From a virus, in the IMG/VR virus record IMGVR_UViG_3300027777_001718, positions 1 through 64,000 of that record: a stretch of DNA of 64,000 nt, one strand, 5' to 3'. The notes under the pieces were generated by a model, which saw nothing but the letters and a program-made list of their open reading frames with translations, did not search any database and was not told where the DNA came from. Below are positions 9,453 through 21,467 of this stretch, piece after piece. Every line of letters starts with the position of its first letter. Position 1 is the first letter of the stretch. A program made the position numbers and the translations under genes.

Positions 9453-9710
9453 TTACTCCGCTGTAATGTAGTCGCCGGTGTGCGTGACAATACTGTCGCC
9501 GGTATGGATCTGCAATCTAGCACCCGGCGCGAGAATTTCACCGCCGTCGAGCACTGTGATTTGGTTCAAACAGACAATAGCGCCGCTTGTTGTTTTTGTA
9601 AACCACTTCTTGTCGGCCAGATTAACGGCGATTTCACCTACCGTCAACTGACCGGCCGCAGGTACAGCGCCCGATACCGTGCTTTTTTTATGAACAAGCG
9701 TAATTGCCAT
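9453..9710 (-). CDS. Mini head-module protein (Mtd-like)
   Basis: An 85-residue paralogue of the genes at 7548 and 7758: [20 protein letters not shown] (6-25), then [14 protein letters not shown], then [14 protein letters not shown]. The C-terminus is extended by a short threonine/histidine repeat ([19 protein letters not shown]). It lies 5 bp beyond the start of the LamG-tipped fibre and 5 bp after the stop of the fibre at 9716, so it is probably co-translated with both. Confidence 0.77.
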   Translation of the reverse strand: MAITLVHKKSTVSGAVPAAGQLTVGEIAVNLADKKWFTKTTSGAIVCLNQITVLDGGEILAPGARLQIHTGDSIVTHTGDYITAE

Positions 9711-9715
9711 TGTTA

Positions 9716-11221
9716 TTAAAACACGCCGCCGTCGATGACTACGTTATCAATGGTGCCGCCGGTAATCGAAACGTTATTCGAGTTTTGCGTGGCAATCGTG
9801 CCAAGCCCAAGCGTGGTACGGGAGTCAGACGCGCTTGTGTCGTCCACAAGGCTGCGGCCGAACGTCGTGAAGGTCGCGAGCGCAGCTGCGCCAGAGCCCG
9901 TAAAGTACGGCAATCTGTCAGCCGCCGACGTCAAACCAGCCAGTGCCGCTAACTCGGTGTCATAAGCCTGAACATCAGTGCCGATAACCAACCCAAGATT
10001 TGTGCGGGCGCCTGACGCTGTTGTAGCGCCAGTACCGCCGTAGGAAACACCTACAGCTGTACCCTGCCATGTACCACTGGAGATCGTGCCGACTGTGACA
10101 ATGCTGTCGTCGCCGCTATACGTGCCGCCAGCCACATCCGCCAGCGTGCTATTGTAAGCCTGCACGTCTGTGCCGATGACCAGCCCTAAGTTCGTGCGCG
10201 CGCCGCTTGCAGTCGTGGCGCCAGTACCGCCGTAGGAAACACCTACAGCTGTGCCCTGCCATGTGCCGCTGGAGATCGTGCCAACGCTTGTCAGCGACGA
10301 CGCTGTGACGCCAGAACCGAGCGTGTTGCTCGACAGAACTTGCGTGCCGCCGATGTAAACACTGTTGATTTCGATGTCGCCAGTCGAGCCGCTGAATACC
10401 TCAGAAGAATTTGTGGCATCTGGAACAAATGTGAACCGGCCGGCACTAGCGTCATAACCAAAGAAACCCACTTTGGCTGCGGTGCCGTTGTGCCAGCGGA
10501 ATTCGACGCCGCGGTCTTTGTTATCATTACTCGTCGGAGCTGTGTCGCCGCCGAGGGTAATGATCGGATCATCAAGCGTTGTCACCGAGCTGTTAATCGC
10601 TGTAGTGGTGCCGTTGACAGTGATGTTGCCGCTGACAGTAAGATTGCCGCCCACCGTGACGTTGGCAGAGCTATCAACCTTAAAGTTGTTGCTAGCGGCA
10701 TCAAAGCTCGTACCAACACTTGCGGTGCCGGTTGTCGTGATCGACCCTGCGGCAATTGCACCGGCGTTGCTATAAATCACAGCCTTGCTGTTAACGACTG
10801 TGTTGGCTACTGCGCCGTCGAGCAGATTGATTTCGTCATACGACGCTGTAACGCCGTCGAGGATGTTCAACTCAACCGCAGACGATGTAACCGCTACGCC
10901 GCCGATTTGAAACGTGCCGGCGGCATTAAGCGTGCCGTTAAACTTGTTCGTGAAGTCCGCATCGAACGTGTTGCTCGCCGCAAGCTTGGCGTACTGCGAA
11001 AGATTCGAGTTCGTCAGCGCGTTGTCGACATAGGTGGTCGTAGCAAACGCGCCCGAGCCAGCGATCTGAATAATGGTCGAGGCTGAACCGTCACCGGTAT
11101 CGCCTTTTCCATAGTACAAAATATTGTCAATTTCATTGTAAGCTAATTCTGCGTTCTTTAAACCTGAAGGCGCGCCAGCAGTACCTGTAATACGCCGTTT
11201 AATGCGCACTGTATTCGCCAT
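9716..11221 (-). CDS. Large tail-fibre/structural protein with internal duplication
   Basis: A 501-residue structural protein. The N-terminus ([20 protein letters not shown], then [17 protein letters not shown]) is another variant of the fibre head module. The middle holds repeated EINLLDG/LNILDG segments and a strand-rich region. Around residues 300-430 a stretch of about 60 residues containing [20 protein letters not shown] and [13 protein letters not shown] occurs twice, nearly identical. This layout matches long fibres described in T4-like cyanophages. It has no collagen-like triplets, unlike most neighbours. Confidence 0.82.
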   Translation of the reverse strand: MANTVRIKRRITGTAGAPSGLKNAELAYNEIDNILYYGKGDTGDGSASTIIQIAGSGAFATTTYVDNALTNSNLSQYAKLAASNTFDADFTNKFNGTLNAAGTFQIGGVAVTSSAVELNILDGVTASYDEINLLDGAVANTVVNSKAVIYSNAGAIAAGSITTTGTASVGTSFDAASNNFKVDSSANVTVGGNLTVSGNITVNGTTTAINSSVTTLDDPIITLGGDTAPTSNDNKDRGVEFRWHNGTAAKVGFFGYDASAGRFTFVPDATNSSEVFSGSTGDIEINSVYIGGTQVLSSNTLGSGVTASSLTSVGTISSGTWQGTAVGVSYGGTGATTASGARTNLGLVIGTDVQAYNSTLADVAGGTYSGDDSIVTVGTISSGTWQGTAVGVSYGGTGATTASGARTNLGLVIGTDVQAYDTELAALAGLTSAADRLPYFTGSGAAALATFTTFGRSLVDDTSASDSRTTLGLGTIATQNSNNVSITGGTIDNVVIDGGVF

Positions 11222-11238
11222 AGAAGCACCTCAAAAGT

Positions 11239-11495
11239 TTAAAAATTACCGCCGTCTAAAACGTACTCAAGCCATGTAGTGAGATCGTCGGACAGCACCC
11301 ATTCTTGTTTCGTTTCAAGCACCAATACTACCATGCCTGCGCGACGCCGAGCAACTGGAATAGCGCTTAAATCGGTCGTGTTACTTACTGCCCGATAGCC
11401 CCCGCTGCCGTATTTATCAATATGCGTAGGAAACTGGTCTTCCTCTGCACCGGGAACAATGGGAGCGCCGACATTTGTGCCGCGAATAAACGCCA

Positions 11496-11496
<1 letters not shown>
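11239..11496 (-). CDS. Small conserved tail protein
   Basis: An 85-residue protein starting MAFIRGTNVGAPIVPGAEED. The ATG at 11494-11496 shares one base with the stop of the giant collagen fibre (TAATG), which decides this start over the longer reading from 11610. The segments FPTHIDKYGSGGYRAVSN, IPVARRRAGMVVLV and DDLTTWLEYVLD recur in small proteins beside phage fibre genes. It may be a base or connector domain; the function is not known. Confidence 0.78.
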
Positions 11497-14594
<3,098 letters not shown>

Positions 14595-14651
14595 AGTGAA
14601 CCGCAGTATTTTTGTCGGTTGGAAGGGCATGGCACGACTTTATGGATGCAA

Positions 14652-15458
14652 TTAGAAAAAGCATATGATGCGCGCAAGGCCGCCTGAATCACACCCGACA
14701 ACAGTGCTTGAGGCTCGAATGGTAAACGCAATAGTTTTTGTGCTGTTAGCCAGTGTGAGTTCGTTCGCAGCAGTCGGGTAACGCGCATGCCACAAACTCG
14801 TGTTCGCTGTATAGCCCCAGTACGCGACCGTGTTAACTTCCTTGCCAACCGTGTGTGTAATAGTGATATCATTTGCTGCGATTGAGTACGTCCAGCCACT
14901 TGGCAGGTTGTAAACACTTGTTGGCGCAGATCCGGTGTAACTTACGTTGAACTCATACACCGTGTCGGCAGCCGAGGCACCAGTCGGGCCCGGTACACCT
15001 GTGGCGCCAGCTGGGCCTGTTACGCCAGTAAAGCCCAGCGGACCAGTAGCGCCTGTGACGCCTACCGCCCCTGTGGCGCCGCGAGGACCCGTTGCGCCCG
15101 TTACGCCGGCGCCAGTTGCGCCCTGCGGGCCTGTCGGCCCTGTAAGGCCAGTTGGTCCAGTGGCGCCTTGTGCCGCAGTAACCGGGATGCCACCGATTAA
15201 AATAACATTGGGATTACCCGTGGCCGAAACTGTCGGCGCAACGCCAGTGGGGCCAGTAACGCCAGCAGGGCCAGAAGCGCCAGTCGGCCCAGCAACGCCA
15301 GTGGCGCCAATCTTTTCAGCGTCGATAAGGGCGACAAGAGAAGCCGCCGTGACGCGTTTGGACGTATAGGGCGTTGTAGCCGTGTCAACAAGCGGAAGCA
15401 GGTCTGCGCCAGTCGGGGTAGTTTTTGCGGGCAGCTCAGATATCTTTTTGTTGGCCAT
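14652..15458 (-). CDS. Collagen-like short fibre
   Basis: A 268-residue fibre. The head module [20 protein letters not shown] matches that at 8011. Collagen-like triplets run from about residue 50 to 165, interrupted by the linker [16 protein letters not shown], almost identical to one in the giant fibre next door. A tip of ~100 residues follows ([20 protein letters not shown] ... [18 protein letters not shown]). It is the first gene of the fibre locus in transcription order. Confidence 0.85.
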   Translation of the reverse strand: MANKKISELPAKTTPTGADLLPLVDTATTPYTSKRVTAASLVALIDAEKIGATGVAGPTGASGPAGVTGPTGVAPTVSATGNPNVILIGGIPVTAAQGATGPTGLTGPTGPQGATGAGVTGATGPRGATGAVGVTGATGPLGFTGVTGPAGATGVPGPTGASAADTVYEFNVSYTGSAPTSVYNLPSGWTYSIAANDITITHTVGKEVNTVAYWGYTANTSLWHARYPTAANELTLANSTKTIAFTIRASSTVVGCDSGGLARIICFF

Positions 15459-15472
15459 AGTCTGCGCAACCC

Positions 15473-15781
15473 CTAGTAATTATTGTTGTCGTCTTCGTCT
15501 TCGTAGTGCCGTTGTTTATGCCCGGGTTTTTTGCTCGTCTTTGGCCCGTCTAGCTCATCCGCGGCTTTGTTCAGCCATTTGGCTAGTTTTCGGGCGTCTG
15601 CCGGAGTTAACAGCGGCGCCTGCGCGCCGTAAACATCAATTACAACACCCGACTCTGAATGACCGCCAGCGTCCCAACTACCAGCCTGCACAGTAACAGT
15701 TGGTGCTTCTTTTGGGTCAGCGCCCGCAAGAACGTTCTTAAATTCTATTAGATCGGGTGTATTTGCGACAACGGTAGCCAC
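15473..15781 (-). CDS. Hypothetical protein with acidic/Asn-rich tail
   Basis: A 102-residue protein. A beta-rich first half ([25 protein letters not shown]) is followed by a predicted helix ([19 protein letters not shown]) and a charged C-terminus with [20 protein letters not shown]. No family is recognised. It lies between the fibre locus and nucleotide-metabolism genes with 6 bp to its upstream neighbour. Confidence 0.7.
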   Translation of the reverse strand: MATVVANTPDLIEFKNVLAGADPKEAPTVTVQAGSWDAGGHSESGVVIDVYGAQAPLLTPADARKLAKWLNKAADELDGPKTSKKPGHKQRHYEDEDDNNNY

Positions 15782-15787
15782 GCGATG

Positions 15788-16057
15788 TTAATCCTTTTCT
15801 GTATCGTCAACAATTACCGGCGCTGCAAAACGGCCAGCAATGCCGCCAAGAAACCGCCCGGTGTAATATTCCTTGGCGTCTTCTTCAGATAAGCCATCAG
15901 CCAGTAATTTTTCGCACAGCTTTGTTTTGCTATACACAGCTACTGGATCTGCATTGCCTACATACCCAAGACCGATTAAAGCACTGTCCATATTGTCAAA
16001 CAAAAAAGCGTCTGGATTCAAATCGCTTAATTGCGCTAAAACTTGCTGTGGTGACAT
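15788..16057 (-). CDS. Conserved small phage protein
   Basis: An 89-residue protein. The segments FDNMDSALIGLGYVGNADPV, AVYSKTKLCEKLLADGLSEE, DAKEYYTGRFLGG and IAGRF match a widespread small phage protein family that I recognise by its ALIGxG...VAVYxxxK...EGLSxEDAxEYY arrangement; its function is unknown. The gene shares one base with the stop/start junction of the gene upstream (TAATG). Confidence 0.78.
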   Translation of the reverse strand: MSPQQVLAQLSDLNPDAFLFDNMDSALIGLGYVGNADPVAVYSKTKLCEKLLADGLSEEDAKEYYTGRFLGGIAGRFAAPVIVDDTEKD

Positions 16058-16560
16058 TATGCAACTCCATTTTGGATATCTTCGAGAAACAAGATGGCTA
16101 CGTCACTTGCACGCCGATAACCTTCGCGTACGCCGTTTTGGTAATCAGCGCTCCCGGGCGGTGTGTTTTTACCGGTGAAATCAGCAATCGTGGCTAAAGC
16201 TGCGATTGCTTTGTTCTTCAAATTTCTATAATCATGCGAGTTTAAAACAGCTGCGTTATCGGTCGCCACAGCAGCTGCGTTTATTTTAGCTGTAAGCGGC
16301 GGTTGTATGCCAAGTTCCCGCAGCGCATAAGTAACCTGCAATAGTGCGTCAAAGTCAGAAAAAGCCTGCGGTGTATTCGGCACATACTTCTGCGCTAGCA
16401 TATGCAACGAAATACAAAGACTCGTCAGCTCGGCCACTTTACTGCGTTTCGTTGTTGTTAGGCTCGTTTCTTTAACCGCAGCAAGCCCCTTTGCGGCAAA
16501 AATGAAATCTTTACGCGCTGTGTGTTGCTGTTGCACCTGACTGGACAAAACCAATGACAT
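16057..16560 (-). CDS. Conserved phage protein, helical
   Basis: A 167-residue, mostly helical protein. Its C-terminal segment GSADYQNGVREGYRRASDVA, then ILFLEDIQNG, is the part that looks conserved. The N-terminus is Gln/Thr/Lys rich. It is joined end to end with thymidylate kinase by a one-base overlap, so the two are probably co-translated. No catalytic motif is visible. Confidence 0.75.
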   Translation of the reverse strand: MSLVLSSQVQQQHTARKDFIFAAKGLAAVKETSLTTTKRSKVAELTSLCISLHMLAQKYVPNTPQAFSDFDALLQVTYALRELGIQPPLTAKINAAAVATDNAAVLNSHDYRNLKNKAIAALATIADFTGKNTPPGSADYQNGVREGYRRASDVAILFLEDIQNGVA

Positions 16561-17210
16561 CAGAGTAATTCCTTTAAAAATTGGGCTTTGTTATCAAAAT
16601 ACTGCTGCCACAAACCGTACACAGTTGCATGTGTTTCTTCAGGCGCCGCGGATGCCGAAATGCTGTGCACTTTGCAGGCAACATCCGGCACGCATTTTGC
16701 GTATTTCACGTACGCCGAACGCATACGGTTTTGGTCTAATAAGCACCGGCGCTCATAGCGATCCCGCGGTGCGCCAATACGCGCGCGACTTTCTTCCGGG
16801 CTGATATCTAAAAGAAAGCAGATGTCTGGGACAACACAAGATGTTTCCCGAAAAATCTGCAAAATCAAATCTGTAGAGATACGATTGATTTCGCCCTGAT
16901 AAACCAGCGTTGACAGCAGCCACCGGTCGCAAATGATCGTCACGCCGTCTTTGAGCTGCGCGCGGATATACGCCGCTAACTCTGCCCGCGCAGCAGAAAA
17001 AAGCAACATTTGTGCCGCTGCGGCGATTGGCGCTTCGTTGTCGAGCAGAATTTCCCGTATGGCTTTGCCGACCCGAGTTGTGCCCGGATCTGCTACTAAC
17101 TCAACAGTCAAATCTTGACCCTGCAGCCGCTCGTACAGCATCCGGGTTTGCGTACTTTTCCCGGCGCCGTCAATACCCTCAAAACAAATGAACAATGGAA
17201 TCCTTTCCAA
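16560..17210 (-). CDS. tmk: Thymidylate kinase
   Basis: Phosphorylates dTMP to dTDP using ATP, in the cytoplasm. Its 216 residues fit the family (~210). The P-loop is FEGIDGAGKST (10-20). DPGTTRVGKAIRE (41-53) corresponds to the usual REPGGT substrate loop, with Arg-Glu-Pro-Gly altered to Asp-Pro-Gly. IICDRW (92-97) is the conserved DR(Y/F/W) motif, and the lid is rich in Arg (SPEESRARIGAPRDRYERR). A neighbouring HD hydrolase and the distal Cdd and MazG suggest nucleotide-pool remodelling. Confidence 0.93.
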   Translation of the reverse strand: MERIPLFICFEGIDGAGKSTQTRMLYERLQGQDLTVELVADPGTTRVGKAIREILLDNEAPIAAAAQMLLFSAARAELAAYIRAQLKDGVTIICDRWLLSTLVYQGEINRISTDLILQIFRETSCVVPDICFLLDISPEESRARIGAPRDRYERRCLLDQNRMRSAYVKYAKCVPDVACKVHSISASAAPEETHATVYGLWQQYFDNKAQFLKELL

Positions 17211-17218
17211 GTACAGCC

Positions 17219-17539
17219 TTAACGACCGGTAATGCTAAAACTCGCTGAATCTCCGAGTACAGGCTTTACAATTTTGCTGCCAGCATTCCCAGTGATATTG
17301 ATCACATCTTGCGGCACTTGAATATCTAACTCAGTAGCTGGCGCAAACAGCACTAGCTCAGTGCCGTCAGCAAAACGCAGCGCCATACCAGCCTGCGCCA
17401 TACCCAAGCCAACAACTCCATGCGACCTTAACCAAGCCGCCGCATACGAGCAAAACGCCGCTAGCTCTGGCGTCCTAAGTTCTGCCGACTCGCTGGTATA
17501 GTCGTCAAGGATCTTGGCTAGAACTTCGCTTTTTTGCAT
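17219..17539 (-). CDS. Hypothetical protein
   Basis: A 106-residue protein with a helical first half (SEVLAKILDDYTSESAELRT) and a beta-rich second half (GMALRFADGTELVLFAPATE, then KPVLGDSASFSITGR). Its first 35 bp overlap the end of the HD-hydrolase gene in a different frame, and it ends 8 bp before tmk starts. Not recognised. The overlap suggests translational coupling to the hydrolase. Confidence 0.68.
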   Translation of the reverse strand: MQKSEVLAKILDDYTSESAELRTPELAAFCSYAAAWLRSHGVVGLGMAQAGMALRFADGTELVLFAPATELDIQVPQDVINITGNAGSKIVKPVLGDSASFSITGR

Positions 17540-18266
17540 AACGCACCTTTCGTTTTTTAGATTCTACTGTAGCTGCTTTTTCTTCTGCCGCCACACGCTC
17601 ACGAAGAGCCTTTGTATTTTGTGCTACACATTTGTCAAGTTTTGCTTTTTGCCGGCAGCCTTTTATGGTCTGGCTCACGTCCGACAAAAGATTTCGGGCT
17701 GCGTGCACGTACAACCGCAATACGTAGAAACGATTTGCTGCGTGAATAGCCAGCAAGTCGCCGTCCAGTTGCGTCAGAACCTTTTTTGTCTTGGGTACTG
17801 CCAAAATTCCCGAAGAATTCAACACATTTAGCGCCGCTTTTGCCGTGCAAATAATGTCAGCAACCACGACAATCTGCGCGCCTACCGGGCTCTGGCTCAG
17901 CCGCCCGCGAAATTCCATATCGCGCTTTGTCTCAACCAGCCGAAAATCACGACTGATGTCTGCTACCATCGCCGCAATCTGAACCGTTGTGACTTCAGCG
18001 ATGTTTTCAAAAGCACACGCGCTTACGTTGAGTATGTCGTGCAACAGTGCCGTCTGCACAATAGCACTAATGCTGTCTTTGGTGTCATCCGGCATGAAAT
18101 CCGCACGCACATCCTGATACAGCTTCTGCGCAATTGTTTCCGCCATGTAGGCTACGGCTACGCAATGATCGACGAGAATTTCGCCAAAATGAGCGTGTCG
18201 CGACCCGTAATGTTGTTTTGCAAAAACAAGCGTTTTCTGAATTGGTGTTTCAGCTTCTTTTTTCAT
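17505..18266 (-). CDS. HD-domain phosphohydrolase, SpoT/Mesh1-like
   Basis: A 253-residue protein. The ATG at 18266 is preceded by GGAGGTGCC, a strong ribosome binding site, so the track's longer start is rejected. The metal ligands of an HD hydrolase are in order: HFGEILVDHCVAVA (H), TALLHDIL (HD), and a later D in QIVVVADIICTAKAALN. The spacing and the segment ETKRDMEFRGRLSQSPVGAQ resemble the hydrolase half of RelA/SpoT proteins and small ppGpp hydrolases (Mesh1/SAH). The HDxxED motif is not complete: the LLHDILNVSA segment lacks the acidic pair. The C-terminal 60 residues are Lys/Arg-rich. Its substrate may be (p)ppGpp or another nucleotide. Confidence 0.72.
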   Translation of the reverse strand: MKKEAETPIQKTLVFAKQHYGSRHAHFGEILVDHCVAVAYMAETIAQKLYQDVRADFMPDDTKDSISAIVQTALLHDILNVSACAFENIAEVTTVQIAAMVADISRDFRLVETKRDMEFRGRLSQSPVGAQIVVVADIICTAKAALNVLNSSGILAVPKTKKVLTQLDGDLLAIHAANRFYVLRLYVHAARNLLSDVSQTIKGCRQKAKLDKCVAQNTKALRERVAAEEKAATVESKKRKVRYAKKRSSSQDP

Positions 18267-18283
18267 GGCACCTCCGTGTGCCG

Positions 18284-19327
18284 TCAGACAAGCCGCAATA
18301 TTGTTTGCCATCCAAGGTCAAATGATTTGCGTCTCGCCGCTAAGTTGTAGTTGATTTGTTTGTTAAGCGCGTCAATGTGCCAAGGTTCTGCAATAAGTGT
18401 CTGCAGTACGGTGACCAAACCCTCGTAATCTGGCGCCGCATGTGGCACACCATTGTCGTCAAAGTCTATTTGAGTTTTAACCAATACGCCGTTTGTATTT
18501 GGATAGATGTAGTCATTTTGCGGCGAAAGATTGAATGTCAGAACTGGCGTTCCGCAGTTAATCGACGTTAGGCCGCAAATACCGTAATTGTCGCACTCGG
18601 CTGGAAACAGTGTTAAATCGTGCTCGGTGTACACGGCCGGGCGCTTATTGAGCGGTATATTGCGCACAAGTTTAACGCGCCCATTCGTTTTCTGCCCCAG
18701 TTTCTGAAAAAATTTCGCAATGCCGGGCGCAAACCGACAAGATGAGATAGCTACGGTTAACCGCGCGTCGGGCATTTTAGGCAGCAAATAGCCTAGAAGA
18801 TTAAGAAACTGGCTATTTGCACAACGCGCATTTCGGTCAAACCACGGTAAAAATATCTTTACTTGCCGCTCGTTTACTGCTTTGGTTTTTTTAATAACCG
18901 GCATACCCGCGTCAAACGGAATCAGCGTTACATTTTTAAACTTATAGACTGTCGCAAATAGCTCGCGGCATTCTGTAGTGAGCGCAATGACGTGGTCTGT
19001 GTTCTTCATTACCTTGCGAAATGGCCGCGCAAGATCCTGCCACATAGGCACAACAATAGTTGTAATACCGAGCCGCTTTGCGTAATTCAGCTGCTCAATT
19101 TTTGGCGTGTGAGTCCAAATAATCGTCGAGCAATCACGGGCCCAGTGCGTGTATTTACAAACACGCTTGTGCCTTACGCGATTATCTTGCGGCGCTGATA
19201 ATTTTGCTGGGACGCTGTCGGAGTAAATACTGTAGTCCGCGCCGTTTTTGCGTAAAAGATCAACGAGGCGTAATGTGAAATAAGCCTCGTCGCAGTGAGC
19301 GTAGTGGGTGTAAATACCAATGCGCAT
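18284..19327 (-). CDS. GT4-type glycosyltransferase
   Basis: A 347-residue protein starting MRIGIYTHYAHCDEAYFTLR, typical of the N-terminal Rossmann domain of GT-B enzymes. The C-terminal domain carries LFPAECDNYGICGLTSINCG (E-x7-type donor-binding motif) followed by TPVLTFNLSPQNDYIYP. The ATG at 19325-19327 is 1 bp from the portal stop, so the two genes are probably coupled. It probably transfers a sugar from a nucleotide-sugar; the acceptor could be phage DNA bases, virion proteins or host surface glycans. Nothing seen picks one. Confidence 0.83.
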   Translation of the reverse strand: MRIGIYTHYAHCDEAYFTLRLVDLLRKNGADYSIYSDSVPAKLSAPQDNRVRHKRVCKYTHWARDCSTIIWTHTPKIEQLNYAKRLGITTIVVPMWQDLARPFRKVMKNTDHVIALTTECRELFATVYKFKNVTLIPFDAGMPVIKKTKAVNERQVKIFLPWFDRNARCANSQFLNLLGYLLPKMPDARLTVAISSCRFAPGIAKFFQKLGQKTNGRVKLVRNIPLNKRPAVYTEHDLTLFPAECDNYGICGLTSINCGTPVLTFNLSPQNDYIYPNTNGVLVKTQIDFDDNGVPHAAPDYEGLVTVLQTLIAEPWHIDALNKQINYNLAARRKSFDLGWQTILRLV

Positions 19328-19328
19328 A

Positions 19329-21284
19329 TTATGGTCCGGCGGGCGCGCCACCTTGACCACCGCCAAATTGCTGCTGCATCATCATCTGCCCGCCCTCTGA
19401 CCGCGCCTGCGCCCTAATGTCATCGATCATGCTTGTAACCAGTGCGTGCATCGTCGGATCAGCATTCTTGAGCTTTGTGAGTTCAGCATCTTTCTGCTGC
19501 TCAGGCATAGATAACAGTTGGTTTGCAATAAGCTGCGCCTGACTCTGCAGATCCTCTGGCGTACGCGGCACGTTCGGCGCATTTTGCCGCTGCGACAGGA
19601 ATTGATCCACGGGACTAGGCGGCGGACCCGCGGGGGCACCCGCTGGCGGTGCGCCGCCACCGCCCTGACTTGGATCGCCGCCGCCTTGAGGTGGTGGCGC
19701 CCCCGTTGCGCTCGCGCCAGTGTTGCCGGCGCCCATCATCATGTCGGGCGACTGGCTCATGGCCTTCATCTGTTGCGACTGTTCCATCTCTTCTTGCATG
19801 CGCGACTGCTCTTCTGCATAGATGCGCTGCTCTTCCAGCATCCGCTTGATCTCTTCCTCGTAATCCAAACCAACGCTCTTGAGACCAGTACTCTGAGAAA
19901 TCTGCTGGCCCTGCATGAGTTGCAGTTTAGCCATCTGCCGATTGAGATCGTCGGCGTGAGTGACCCGAACGAGCTTGGCATTGACAGCCGACCACGACAT
20001 GACCCGCGCGATATTGTTAACTAAATCCGTCAGGAAGATATTCAGGTTGTGCGGCAAGTGGCTCCAGTTAGCTTCAAACAGGCGCAGGGCTGCCGGAGCT
20101 GCTTGGAACGTCAGAGTGCCATTGAACAGCTCTACGGGCATGCCAATACACTTCAGAAGCGTTTCTTGCCCTTGGTCTAGTAGCTCGCGTGGCGCAAGTT
20201 GGCTGGCGTCTCCGCCGAGTGCTTGGTAGTTCACCGGAAACGGTAAGACGTTCCAACGCGCCGGGTCTGCTCTGCGCGCGCGAATCATAGAAGATACGCG
20301 CGCTGAAAAGCTGGAAAGATTAATAGAATGTACCGGGTCACCAGACGACGGATCGCCGCCACGTGGCGCCGGCGTAATGACTCGAAACGGAATGACGTAA
20401 TCCAGCGCTATGGCTTCGTTGTAACGCTGCAGGATCTGGACGTACCACGCTTGCCGGAAATTTGTCAGCACACGCGAAATACCCCAGCCGCGGTTACGCA
20501 TGCCAGCCAGCGCATCTTCCTTCAGGTGGAAAATCACACCCTTGTCAAACATCAGGTTTTTGCCGTCTTTGACAGCCTGAATGATTTCCCAGCTAGCACG
20601 TGAAATATGGTGTAGATGGCCCTGCCGAATCAGGTTGCGATAATCTTCTGGAATCTTCCATACATAAGTACACTCGCCGGTGTATGGATCCCAGAGCAGC
20701 TCAATTTCGTGCGGGCTCCAGCGCTTCACGTTCATTTGCGCGTTGTCGCCGCCACGCCTGTCGATGTGTTTCCACTTGCCGACAAACTTGCAGTTCGGGC
20801 AAGTTGCGTGAAATTGAAAGTTTTGCCATGAAAACGCGCATTGCTCAGAGTTGTATACGCGCTCAAGCGGCATTTCAAGGCCGCAGTGCGGGCACGACAG
20901 ATAGCGCCTAAACGGCACAATCAGGCTGGTAAACGAATTGCCGTATGTCAGATAATCGAGCGCAACGCTGTGCAGAACATTTTTAATGCTTAACGTGTCT
21001 TCCAGAAACACGCGAAACTTTTCTTTTTCTTCGCGGCCAACTGTATTTTCACCCGCGTCTTTAATCTCAACGTCTGTAATAAAATACGACACAACCCGGT
21101 CAATAGCCTGTCGATACGGCCCATTGGCGTTCAAAATATATTCGCACCAGCGGAGCGCTGTCTGAATGCTCTCGGGCATCGACAGGCTAGCGACGTCGCA
21201 GAACGGGTCTGGAAACCGCTCGTCGGCCTGTACTCCGCGACCAAGCGAGTTATAGCCCATGCCCGATGATGGTTGTAGCGACAC
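19329..21284 (-). CDS. Portal protein
   Basis: A 651-residue portal, the dodecameric ring through which DNA enters the head and to which the tail joins. It shows the portal layout: an N-terminal helix-rich region, a long stretch with GKNLMFDKGVIFHLKEDALA and GWGISRVL, then IDLTDLVNNIARVMSW-type helices. The C-terminus is Gln/Gly/Pro-rich and of low complexity (about residues 500-651). An insertion at residues about 131-165 has CPHCGLEMPL ... CPNCKFVGKW, four cysteines that could bind zinc. Portals of jumbo and related phages sometimes carry such ribbons. The terminase is not in the window. Confidence 0.85.
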   Translation of the reverse strand: MSLQPSSGMGYNSLGRGVQADERFPDPFCDVASLSMPESIQTALRWCEYILNANGPYRQAIDRVVSYFITDVEIKDAGENTVGREEKEKFRVFLEDTLSIKNVLHSVALDYLTYGNSFTSLIVPFRRYLSCPHCGLEMPLERVYNSEQCAFSWQNFQFHATCPNCKFVGKWKHIDRRGGDNAQMNVKRWSPHEIELLWDPYTGECTYVWKIPEDYRNLIRQGHLHHISRASWEIIQAVKDGKNLMFDKGVIFHLKEDALAGMRNRGWGISRVLTNFRQAWYVQILQRYNEAIALDYVIPFRVITPAPRGGDPSSGDPVHSINLSSFSARVSSMIRARRADPARWNVLPFPVNYQALGGDASQLAPRELLDQGQETLLKCIGMPVELFNGTLTFQAAPAALRLFEANWSHLPHNLNIFLTDLVNNIARVMSWSAVNAKLVRVTHADDLNRQMAKLQLMQGQQISQSTGLKSVGLDYEEEIKRMLEEQRIYAEEQSRMQEEMEQSQQMKAMSQSPDMMMGAGNTGASATGAPPPQGGGDPSQGGGGAPPAGAPAGPPPSPVDQFLSQRQNAPNVPRTPEDLQSQAQLIANQLLSMPEQQKDAELTKLKNADPTMHALVTSMIDDIRAQARSEGGQMMMQQQFGGGQGGAPAGP

Positions 21285-21301
21285 AGTTGCGCCTCTTGCG
21301 C

Positions 21302-21466
21302 CTAGTTAGTGGCTGCACGCGCGGCTTCAGCTGCGCGCTTGCGAAAGTCATTATCCAGCTCAGCTACTGCTGGTGTTTGGGCTGACGCGTGCTGTGACTC
21401 TTTCGTGCGCTCAGGCAAATCTTCAGCCGGAGTTATACCCGGCTCAATAACGCCACGTTTTTCCAT
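21302..21466 (-). CDS. Small hypothetical protein upstream of portal
   Basis: A 54-residue protein starting MEKRGVIEPGITPAED. The start is chosen because GAGGA lies 5 bases before the ATG at 21464-21466, immediately after the stop of the upstream gene; longer readings start inside that gene without a ribosome binding site. It is Ala/Glu/Arg rich with a helical C-terminus (LDNDFRKRAAEAARAATN). Unknown function; the position suggests a head-assembly accessory. Confidence 0.62.
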   Translation of the reverse strand: MEKRGVIEPGITPAEDLPERTKESQHASAQTPAVAELDNDFRKRAAEAARAATN

Positions 21467-21467
21467 G

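Noticed and set aside
8819-9466. Plus-strand Pro/Val/Ala-rich frame (and similar frames at 3287, 12541, 13552, 14947)
   Set aside because: All are complements of the collagen-like GATG repeats, which produce APVTPVAP repeats on the other strand.
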